64,000 nucleotides of DNA from Yamagishiella unicocca (Eukaryota > Chlorophyta > Chlorophyceae > Chlamydomonadales > Volvocaceae). Below the pieces are notes generated by a model. It saw only the letters and a list, made by a program, of their open reading frames with translations. It did no database searches and had not been told where the DNA came from. Within the stretch, counting starts at the first letter, position 1. Every line of letters begins with the position of its first letter. Below, in pieces: positions 23,901 through 33,759 of this stretch. The stretch spans positions 310,001 to 374,000 of the forward strand of contig BDSL01000009.1 of NCBI GenBank assembly GCA_003116995.1, read 5' to 3'. The translations under genes and the position numbers were made by a program.

Positions 23901-26900
23901 AACTTGGCTCCCTTGTGACAGTCGTCCCGCAGCTTGGGGCTGTTGCTCACCTGCGAGCAAACCACCCCGCCAGACAGACAGCCGATCAGCCATTCAAGCC
24001 CATCGATCCGTCAAGTTGGCCAAGTTGGTTGTTCAGTCAAGCAGCCTAGCTGGTCCCAACGGGACAACACCAGCAATTCGGAAGTCGGACGCGGTGGCCC
24101 GCCCGCATCGTTCCCGCTCTGCCTCAGTTCTCCAACCTCCCTTCTATACGGGTGTACGAAAAATATTTCCGAACATCGATTTCACTCCTCCCTGCCGGCC
24201 TGCAGGCTTCGTCTCAAATCTGCCTCCCTCCCTCCTTCCCTGCCTCCTTCCCTCCCTCGTCTGCTGCTCACCGTCCGGATGCGCACGAAGTCCCGCAGCG
24301 CCGCCTCCAGCTGCTGGTCGCTGGCGCTGCAGAGGTGGCCCAGTGGGCCCAGCGAGCCCCCCAGCGGCAGCGGCAGCTGAACCGGCAGGCACGGCGAGCT
24401 GCCCTGTACGGCAGCCACCAGCGCCGCCATGTTGGCGACGCTGGCCGCCGCCAGGGGGCTGCGGCGGCCGTGGATGTGTATGGGTACGGTGGAGCCCGCG
24501 GGGGCCCCCGCGTGCGGCATGGGGGAGGCGAAGGAGCCGGCGGCGGCGCAGCTGAATGAGCCCGTGCTGGGTAGGGCTAGCTGCAGGCTCAGGCGCGACC
24601 ACACCGCCGCTGTGGCCGCGGGGTCCAGGAGGTGCTCCGGCACGACAGCGCCAGCGGCACCGCCGGACGAGGACGGGGCAGAGCGAGCGGGCGGCGCACC
24701 TCCGTCGCTCACGCGGCCGGTGGCGGGTTCGCTGACCGACCCGTGGGACGCGCTCGAGGTGCAGCTGAGGGCGTGGGAGTCTTCGACGCCGATCATGTGA
24801 GTCAGCGAGGGCGACTCCATGATGGGCGGGTTGTCGCCGTCGACTTCGGCGTTGGCCGCCGCCGCTGCCGCCGCCGCGGGCTGCAATGGTTGCGTTGCCT
24901 CGTCGCTGCCTCCCGGGGCCGTGTTCGCAGTACCCCCTGAGGCCAACACAGCAGCCGCCCCCGGAGTCAGAAGCCTCAACGCCTCCCGAACCCCTCCGCC
25001 TCCGGCCAGCGCCGTGGCCGCCGCGGCCGCCCCCGCCGAGCCGTGCTGCTGCACGTGCATGAGCGCCGACTGCACCACCGCGCCCCGGCTGAGCGCCCCC
25101 TCGCCCTGCGCCGCCGCCTGCGCCGAGGCCGCCGCAGCCGTCTCGACACCGTTCACCAGGCATCCGCACGCCGCCTGCAGCGCCTCCGCCTCCGCCGCCA
25201 CCTCGCTGTAGCAGCTCTTCAGCACGGCGCAGTGCACGTCGTCGATGTGCCAGAGCCGCACCTCGCCGTCCGAGAAGCCCGCCATGGCCATGTCGGCGGA
25301 CAGGCAGCCGCACAGCGCTGAGGGTACGGCGGGGCCGGTGGAGGCGGGCAGCGACAAGATGCACACGCACGCCCAGGACGTCGACCTGCAGGGCGGGTGG
25401 CGGGTGCAGCGAGCGTCAAGCCGCGTGTGTTGTCATTCGAGGCAAAGCAACTAATAAGCAACCAGTAGGGCGGCGGGGGCGGGCGGCGGGTGGCGGTACA
25501 AGGAACCTCCGGGATACCGCGAAGGCCCAAAACGCACACATTTACCTAACAAGGGGGCCCCGAGGATGTGGCCCCCGAGCCTGTTTGGCCGCGGAAGTAA
25601 TTTGCCTCTAACAAGTAGTTGCCAGCAGTAGTTACGTCTGAGTGCCGATGTCCCAATGCGCGTGCATCGACGTGGGGACGCGGCGATGAAGCGAGCAAGG
25701 CTCGGGTCGCAAACCAGCAGCGTCTTCCTCGCCGCCACCACCCTCTTACTCCATCCGGCGCCGACGGCAACAGAGGGCCACCCATGCAGCAGCCAAGGTG
25801 GCCAAGTCATCCATAACGCTCATTCAACCCACCACAGCCGGACGGTGCCGTCGGCGCTGGACGACGCGACCAGTGTTGACGCCCAGGCGGCGGCGCTGCG
25901 GCCCAGCGGTGTCATCGAGCCGCTGAGCCCTGCAGCCGCACCGTGGGGCTTGTGGAGGGTGAGGGCGGACAGGCCGGTGACGTCGTCCTTGTGGCCGGCC
26001 AGCGTGCGGCGGCACATCATGTCCATCTCCAGGTCCCACACGCTGCGAGGGAGGCAGGGGAGAGGGGGGCCGAGGGAGGCAGGGTTCGAGGAAGACCCGT
26101 GGAGGCAGGGAGGGGCAGGGAGGGGTTACATAAAAGAACCGTTGACTCGACATGGGAGGGGGGCCGAGGGAGGGCGGGAGGGGCGAGGGAGGGGGTGCGG
26201 GGGTAGGGGTCAGGGAGGTATGGATGCCGCAGCGTGCTTCGGCGGACAAGAGGCACACGCCAGCACGCTGGACGACCTGTCCGAAGTAACCGGTTTAGCG
26301 ATTAGATCATGATGGAGGAGACCCCTAATGCCGCCTCGATGGCGTGTCAGGCGAGGGGCACTGCCACATAGGATAAGACACCCTGAACGCGCCTCCCCGC
26401 CCCCCACACACCGACTCTTCGGTTGCCACGGGCGCTAATCCCTATCCTCTTCAGTTCAGTCTACGGTATTTTGACACTCTATAAGGGATTCGCGCGGTTT
26501 GTTTTTTCCCACACCGGCCCATGTGCCTACCGGATTGTGTTGTCGCGCGCGCCGCTGAGCAGCGTGGTGCTGCCCAGGCTCAGCAGGCACAGCACGCTGC
26601 CGCGGTGGCCGCGCAGCACGCCGACCAGCTTGAGCGTCGCGGCCTCCCACACGCGAACCGTCGCATCGCCTTCGTGAAGAGGCGGCGGGGGGAAGGGTAT
26701 GCGAGGATAGCGCGTGGATCGGGGGCCAGGGGGCATGCGCAGAGGCGGCAGGGCAGGTCAAGGCGACGTGGCCAAGAGCAACCCAACGACCGCGGCAGGC
26801 ACATCGTGACACACAAACCACACATAGGGCTGGTCCACAGCACGAGCACACAAGCCACTGCTGCAGGGGTCTGTTCCTCTGGAGCGGTGGCATGTTCCGC

Positions 26901-29900
26901 AACCAGCAACGCCCTCAGCGCAGCGCCGGCTTCCCCTTCCCCTGCCCTCCGCTCACCACCTCCGGAGCACAGGTAGCGGCCGCACAGCGCCAGGCAGTTC
27001 ACCGGCCCCACGTGGCCGCCGTCCGCCGCCGTCACTATCAGCGGCGCCAGGTCCGACATGCCGTGCTCCGGCTCGTCCGGCGTGGCGATGATGCGCGGCG
27101 GCAGCAGCGCCGGCGGACCCGCCACGCCCGTGATGGACAGCCGGTTCTGCAACGAGCTCGCCCGCGGCGCCGCGAACGGCGACTGCGGCGGGACGGTGGG
27201 GCCACGCGTCCGCTCGGCCGCGCCACCGACTGCCGCGTCGCCGTTGGCACCGTTCGAAGTGGCCGCCGCGGCTGCCGCCGCGGCTGCCGCTGCGACCGCG
27301 GCCGCCGCGGCCGCCGCCGCCGCCGCCGCGGCCAGGAGGTGCAGCTCGTCCAGCGCAAACACCTTGACGGTGCTGTCCTGGCAACCAACGTACAACAGCG
27401 ACATGCCGCCCCCGACGGCGCCGCCGCCGCGGGCGCTGCCGCTGCCGTCGGCGGCGGCTGCAGTTGCTTCCAATGCGGCGTCCACGATGATGTCCGCCAT
27501 GTTGAGGCCCTCCAGCAGGCTCACGCTGCTGTTGCCGCCATCCGTCGAGGTCGACCGCACGCGGTGCGCCGCAGCCTTCAGGAGTCCGCCCTCACCCGTA
27601 TGCGAGCTGCGCCCGCTGTCGCCCTCCGGCGCTGCGCCGCCGCCGCCGCCGCCGGCGTCGGTCTGCTGGCTGTGGGCGCGACTGGTGACGCGGCGCGCGT
27701 GGTGCACCCCGAACACCTCCAGGCAGCGGATGGTGCCGCATGAGTCGCTGATCTTGATCAGCTGCAGGCAGCGAAAGCCGATAGCGTCCCATACGCGGAT
27801 CTTGCGGCCGCTGGACGCCAGCAGCAGCTGGCCATGCGCCCGCAGCCGCATGGCCGTGACCGGCTTGCGCTGGCCGATCATGGTGTGCAGGCAGCTGTTG
27901 TCCCGCAGGCTCCAGACCTGGGGGGGAGTCAGTGGCGGTAGGGGGGGAGTCAGTGGCGGTAGGCAGTGGCGGCAGGCAGTCAGTGGTCACAAGGCTGGGG
28001 AGTGGGATGCCCCCCGGAGGCGGCGCCGGGGCGCATGCGGGCGGTCACGGCGGCAGTCAGTGCGACTACGCGTGCCTTGGGATCGCAGCCCTCAGCCGCA
28101 TAAGCGCAGGAAGGGGCGGCCTCCGCGAGGCCGCCACCTGCCTCCATGCCACCTGCCACCATGCAGGGTGGAGTGGAGAGTAACCGGTGAACCGACATCG
28201 CTGGTCACAAGGCTGGGGAGTGGGGTGCCCCTCCGTGCCGCGCCTGCCACCTGCCACCCATCAGGCGACCACCGTAGCCGGCACTGCCTTGCTGCGGGGC
28301 AACGTCGTCGCCTGTTTGCGCGCGTCGTCGCCGCTCCCTCCGGCCCCTCCCCCTGTTCCTACCATGTCGCTTCCACGGCTTCTCTCGCTACCGCTGCCCT
28401 CGCTAGCCCTCCCCCTGGACCTCCTGTTCCGCTCCCCAGACGCGGGTTCCGTCGCTACCCTCCCGACGCGTCTCGTCTCACCCGCACGCTGCAGTCCACG
28501 GACGAGGTGTAAAGGCGGCTGGTGTGCGGGCAGGCTGTCATGGCCATGACGGGCCCCGAGTGCCCCACCAGTCGCATGTAGTCGTGAGTGTCGGCATCCG
28601 CAGCCGGCTCTGGTGGGTATCCTGTGGGTGGGAGGCGGGTGCGCGGGAAGGGATGGGAAAGCCGAGTTTGTTTCGAGCGCGGTGAATGTTGCAAGGCCCC
28701 GGCACGAGCACTGGAGGGCGCGAAGGTGCGCCCAGCGTGGCATTGAATGACGTGGACACGACGTGGCATGAGCAATGAATCGGCGCCAGCAACAGCATCA
28801 GCAGCCAATGTTTCAGAGTACTGAACCCAGCAGCAACGTCCGTCTAAGGTGCGATTCAGCATGCTGGAGAGGGCGAGGAGTCGGGCCGCTAGAAATGGCG
28901 TGTGGAGGCAGTGGCGGTTCGCTCCGGCCGCACCCACCGAGACCCACGGAGCCTGCGCGCGATGGCAAGGGCATCGCCGCCGCCTCCGCTTGCCCCGGCT
29001 GACCGCCCAGACTCATGCGGCCGAAACCTGACGGAACACGGCGGGAGAGCCATTTCGTGTGAGCCACACACCGTCTCCCGGCGCGTCTGGGTTACGCGAT
29101 ACGACACACAGCATCATGTGCGTATCCTGGGTCGAACGCAAACCCAGCGCCACGTGCAGCCCGGCGCACGGTGCACCGGGCTCGCTCCGCACGAGGTCTG
29201 CATGCTTGCGACGTGGCGCGTGCGACCATAAGGCCCACTGACGATACACCGGGCAATAACCCACGGCACCCCACATCGGCTCCAGTAGCATGCGAGTGCA
29301 GTGGTGCGGCAGGCAGGCACCGAGCCTCCACACGCAGCCCCGCAGGCCGCCGTGACGCCACCGGCCGCCGTATATTATTGTAACCCCTCCCGAATGGCGC
29401 ACCGGTGCCCGCCGTAGACGGCAGCTCCTGCAGCGTGTCCGGTGCGGCCTGCAGCGCCAAGGACACGGACGTGAAGCCCAGCCCCGTGTGCCGGTGAGCC
29501 AGGAAGGCCCGGCTCTTGGCCGTGATGCCGCGGCTGAGCGCCTCCAGGCACAAGCACACGTCGCGCTGCGGGTCCAGGTGCTGCAGGGCGCCAGGGGGAG
29601 CAGGGCCGCCGCCGGAGGAGCGGCGCGGCCACGGCTGCGAGGCCAGGGAGGCGGAGCCTGGCGCGGCAGTGGAGAGCGACACGAGGGCGGAGTGCGGCGG
29701 CTGCGGCTGGGGCTGCTGCGGGTGGCCTTGCAGGGGGCAGCGCAGGGTGTTGAGGAAGCCGCCCTTCTCGCGGGTGACCACCAGGGCGGTGTTCTTGGGG
29801 ACCGCCACCCAGTCGGAGGCCGAGGCTGTGCGCGGAGAGGGAAGAGGCGAGGGGAGTGGCGTAAGGACCCGGGGAGACCGGGGGAAAGGGGTTGCAAGGA

Positions 29901-32900
29901 AACCCAGGGGAAAGGGCATGCCGGAGTGCGAGTGGTGGTGGGCGTGCGATGGAAGTTGGTTGGGAGGTTGTCTAGGACGCTGCCAACGGTGCGGAACGCC
30001 AGGAAGGCGTAGTGTGCTGCGGAGTACGCAGCCTCTGCGTTGCGGCACCTCCGCTCCGGAACCCTGTGCCGATGGCCAGGCGCGCCGCGCAGCGCCTACC
30101 CGTGATCGGCTCCGAAGCCACGAACACGACCTTGGGCCCCTGCGCGCTGACCCCCAGCTCGTAGCTGGACTCCTGGGTTATACTGCTCCCCGAATTCGCG
30201 CTGGCGGAGCAGGGCGCGAACCCCGGACCCGCCCCCGCCGCCGCCCCCGCCGCCGACGTTGCGTCCTCGCTCCGCTGCGCCCCAGGGCAGCCGCCGGCAG
30301 CCCCGGCGGCGGGGGGTGGCGGTGTCTGTGCCGATGCCGGCGTCCGTGCGAAGCTGGCGCCCTCCGCGTAGTAGAGCGACGCGGGGCCGTCCGTCTCCGG
30401 CGACACAAAGCGTGTGGCGATGAGCGTGGTGCCGTCGCTGACGACGTAGTTCAGCAGCGAGGTGGCGGTGATGCCGTGGCGCCGCTGCACGGCGCTGATG
30501 GTGGTGATGGTGTCCTGCGGGCAGGGGGGCCGCAGGCAGTGTGGTGACGCGGGGAGCTGGCGGGGGAGGTGGGAGCAAAGACGTGCGTCGCGGGCGGGCG
30601 CGAGATGTATGTAAGCGCCAGCCGCTAAGGCGGTAAGCCCCACGGGCAGCGGCGGGCCTGCCAGGAGGAGGCCCACCGGGCGGCCCCGCCCGCCTCTCGC
30701 GCATGTGTCGACCCATGGGTCTCAGCTCAGCCCGCCTCCCGCACCTGCATTGCCTTGATGAGCACGTCCGGCGCCAGCTGCGCTCGCACGTCCGGCAGGT
30801 GGTTCAGGAACAGCGCGAAGCTGACGGCGGAGTCGGAGTGGAAGGACGCCACCGCGTTGTAGGCGCAGTCGGACAGCGTTTCAAGCAGCGAGCGCCGGAT
30901 CTGGGTGCGGGCACGGGATGCATTGTGGGGAGTATGAGGCAGGCTGCCGGTGGTGCCCGCCAAGGGGCCTAGCCGTGGCTGCGAGAGGAGCGGGGGTGGC
31001 TCCCCAGAGGGTGCGCAGGCAGGAACGATATGGGGCGCCCATCAGCTGGTCGACTCACTCCTCCACGCCACAGGGTATCATACACATACACGGGCACGGG
31101 GAAAGTACGGTTACGATGCCGTACGGGCTCAGGCTACGCAGCCTATGACGGAGGCAGAGGGGACCGGCAGGAGTGCTGTGGCATCAAAGGCGCGTCCGCG
31201 CCCCACACGCGTGCCCCACCTGCGCGAACCCCGCCACAACGCCGTTGTGCATCCAGATGTAGCGGCTGAACTGGAAGGGGTGGCAGTTCTGCTCGCTGCA
31301 TGCGGGCAAGGGGCCGCAGGACGCGGTAAGGACGCGGGCCAGGCATTGGACAGGCGGTTTGTGCAAGTCCAGTGGCCGGCAGAGCAATCACCCGCCCCCG
31401 TCGCCGCCTTTCCTCCACAAGCTGAGCCGTCAGAAGGGCATGCTGCCCGTCGCCGCTGTAGCTGCGGTCCATCGACACGTCGCTGGGGCTCGCAACGAAC
31501 CACACGAGCCAATGGGCCTCCGCATCTTTCCGCCAGCCTGGCATGGCACCACTCAGACGCCGCTGCGACCGCTGCGGCGACCACGTCCCCAAGGGAGTGC
31601 TGCAGCTGCCACCCACCGCCGCTGCCGCAAAGCGCAGCCGCCCCCCTTTCCCTGCCGCCCACTTGCCTGACCGGCATGCCCGGGTATGCTGCCCGCACGT
31701 GGGCGAACACCAGGGGCGACACGATCTTGCACGCCAGGCGGGACAGGTTCTCATTATTCCTGCAAGCAACCGAGCCGACCGGCACGACCGATTGGTTGGC
31801 TGCACATGTGCCATGGCGTTGGCATGCCCACGCCACAGAGGCGTCCCGCGGACAGCATAAAGCGCCCACTGCTGGTCGCTGCTCGGTTGTCCCCCAACGA
31901 CTTGCCGTACTCCCGGCGCCCAGTGGCGCAGTGCGCCCCCAGCCCCAAACAGCCCAAAGCCAGCAATTGGGTCACCATGCTACTTGCAGCGACATCATGC
32001 ACTGAACAGCAAAACCCATCCCCCAAATCCTCCGCGCCTGCCTGCGGACGCAAGCGCCACAGGTCCCTAGCCAACGCTTCCCTTCTCCGGGACGAGGGTC
32101 TAAGGACACTCATGGCCCCAGGGCTCCGCCGGGCCATGAGGGGGGGAGCCCAGCCATGACTGGGGCAGCCATGACTGGGGCAGCCATGACTGGGGCAGCC
32201 ATGACTGGGGCAGCCATGACCGGGGCAGCCATGACCTGGGCACTCCCCATCCGTGGCAACACGCGCTGGACAGGGCCCACGCAGGCTTTGTGGCGGCCCA
32301 CAGCTCCCATTTCTCGCATGCGGCTCGCAAAGGAAGCATCCACCTCGCATTCGGGTTGTTCCCGCGCACCACCAAAGATCCGGACGGCCATCTGGGTCGA
32401 CTGTAAAGCTACGAGACCCCGCGCACCACATCGCTCAGGAATGGTACACGCGGATTCGTGTGAGGTACTATCGGAGCGAGGATGGCGCTCTCTGGTCCTG
32501 GGACCCAACCCGCCAGACGGCACGCCAACGCGGCGTCCGTACAGCGTACGACACGAGACACGCGCAACCGCCCCACTACTACCGACCCCACAACCAGCCC
32601 CGGCTTATGCCCGCGGAAGACTGCTGCACGCCGCCGTGGTGCCTGATCTGGCCCCTCACCATGCGGGAGTAATGCTGGTGAACACGCATGGGGTGGGATC
32701 TCGCTCGCGCCGCTCCTCTGTGCTGAACCACCCGATCCCAAAGCCATCTCCGTTAAGGTTGCCGTGGCCTGCGGAGCAGGATGTGCGCGCGGGGGTTCGG
32801 CGTGCATGGTTTTGCTATGGGGCGTCTCGGCAGGGATGCTACGAATCCATTGCAGTGTTGCCAACTTGATTTCCCTGAATGCCCGTGAAGCTGTAACTAG

Positions 32901-33504
32901 CCTTAAAGTCGCCATGGGGCCTCTAATGGGGCATGGATTGTGCCACGCTTCGCGCTCTGGGCCTTCGGGGCCCAACTCACGCGAACGCTGTGGAAACAGA
33001 TAGGGTATTGCGCGCGGCCTTTCAGCACAAAATACCCGCCCAGCTGAAGGTCACGTATGAACGAACGTTACGATGCAATACATCGTAGCAGCCGGTACTT
33101 GCTGACCCAAAACACAACGCACAACGCTCGGACTGAAGCCCCGCTTACCAAGGTGGAAAGGAAGTGTTGGGTCGATTTTGCGTTCTCGGGCATCATAGGA
33201 CTTAAGGTGACGAGCAAGGATGGAGGAAGGACACGCCGCGATGGGCAGCCCAAAGAAAGGCGAACATTTCAGCCATACGTCCTAGGTCCCGGGTTGCAGC
33301 TAATAAGTGCGGGTAAAGTGCTCAGTTTCAATGATATGCCCACCTGTTTGATTATGCTCCTATCGGGCCACAGCACTATATCGGCCAGCAGCTACACGAC
33401 GAGGGGAGGGGGGGCAAGACGATTGTATGACCCGCGTGGGGCAAATGGCACTACAAAGGCCATTATACCTGAGGCTGGCCGACGTATGCCATGAGACGAC
33501 ACAT
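17965..33504 (-). CDS. DUG3-WD40-DUG2 fusion: glutamine amidotransferase plus M20 peptidase, 25 exons
   Basis: Exons (5' to 3') 33504-33469, 33281-33149, 32768-32660, 31759-31667, 31295-31220, 30900-30745, 30514-30100, 29825-29403, 28621-28482, 27917-26957, 26669-26531, 26042-25833, 25385-24272, 23950-23852, 23631-23556, 23082-22976, 22828-22644, 22165-22057, 21807-21768, 21386-21334, 20875-20780, 20319-20171, 19610-19506, 19220-19051, 18260-17965. All 24 junctions agree in phase, giving 1,829 residues. Residues 1-480 are a class II glutamine amidotransferase like yeast Dug3: MCRLMAYVG with nucleophile Cys2, LNGDGFGIGW, FAHVRA, NCHPF and MHNG. Residues 481 to about 1000 form seven WD40 blades (DCSVRVW, RKIRVWD, DSTVKVF, DATVRVW, DNTIRVWD, DGTVRLW, DGEVRLWHID), with a polyAla insert after blade three. 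About 1315-1800 is an M20 metallopeptidase like Dug2: HYDVQP, RGVSDNKGP, FEGEEENGSRG, RDLHSGNDGG and QSSDNCHLANERI. Yeast Dug2 and Dug3 degrade cytosolic glutathione. Two adjacent genes, rather than one, is the main alternative. Confidence 0.9.
18277..18600. repeat. GGGGGGATAGAG-type microsatellite in the last DUG-fusion intron
   Basis: About 300 bp of near 12-bp units (G run plus ATAGAG) in two blocks, 18277-18370 and 18434-18600, split by a copy of the dispersed element. It lies in the intron between the last two exons. The plus strand is G-rich with clear quadruplex potential. Confidence 0.9.
18371..18432 (-). repeat. Dispersed short element, copy in intron 24
   Basis: Reads on the minus strand as TGCATCT, then TTTTAAACGATTTTTTTCGG, then CATCCACGGGTTTCCCTCGAA. 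It matches the 22283-22341 copy over its whole length with scattered differences. It interrupts the G-rich microsatellite. Confidence 0.7.
21598..21680. repeat. (GGGGGTGT)n microsatellite in a DUG-fusion intron
   Basis: About ten perfect units of GTGTGGGG between exons 19 and 20 of the fusion gene. Confidence 0.9.
22283..22341 (+). repeat. Dispersed short element, copy in intron 17
   Basis: TGCATCTTGAAACGTCTTTC then CTAAACGGTTTTTCTCG then CATCCACGGGTCTTCCTCGAA. This is the best-preserved full-length copy of the family. Confidence 0.7.
22525..22626. repeat. 30-bp C-rich minisatellite, three copies
   Basis: The unit CCCCCTCCCCCCTGCCCCCC plus TCGCCACTG repeats about three times in the intron between exons 17 and 18 of the fusion gene. 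Confidence 0.85.
26085..26147 (-). repeat. Dispersed short element, diverged copy in intron 11
   Basis: The minus strand reads AACGGTTCTTTTATG, a C-rich insertion, then CCACGGGTCTTCCTCGAA. It shares both conserved ends with the other copies and sits in G-rich simple sequence. Confidence 0.55.
32151..32240. repeat. 15-bp tandem repeat, six copies, in a DUG-fusion intron
   Basis: Six nearly perfect copies of CAGCCATGACTGGGG in the intron between exons 3 and 4 of the fusion gene. There are no spacers, so it is a minisatellite and not a CRISPR. Confidence 0.9.
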
Positions 33505-33759
33505 TCTAGCTTTACAAGGCGAGTCGGTTACGTCTTAAGGCTAGGTCTGCCTCGGATTATACATTTCCTACACGACACTTATGGTATATTGGAAGCTCCT
33601 GTTCACGTTGAACCCAAGCACGCGATAGGAGCCGCAGTCCTGCCGTACCGGTCGGTGTTTCAAGTGCGTTTGCCAGCCCTTCTGCTATTGCCCACAATTA
33701 TAGTGTAGGCAATTACCAAACCAATGAAAGAAATGAAATTAGGAAACCCGTAGTGAATC
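33505..33759. promoter_or_regulatory. Bidirectional promoter region of the DUG fusion and PPP4R4-like genes
   Basis: 255 bp between the divergent start codons at 33504 (-) and 33760 (+). No specific element is recognised. Shared regulation is only inferred from spacing. Confidence 0.5.

Noticed and set aside
26892..28512. Very long plus-strand frames (283 and 484 codons)
   Set aside because: They are antisense to WD40 blades and the polyalanine insert of the fusion gene, whose minus-strand motifs and splice phases are decisive.
29092..29402. Continuation of the amidotransferase frame past 29403 as the true C-terminus of a separate DUG3 gene
   Set aside because: The extension (GAPFGRGYNNIRRP...) has no family similarity, the ACCG/GTGCGC donor is good, and splicing into the WD40 exon keeps phase; transcript data would settle it.
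32151..32240. Regular repeats resembling a CRISPR array
   Set aside because: The 15-bp units are directly adjacent without spacers and lie in a nuclear intron; it is a minisatellite.
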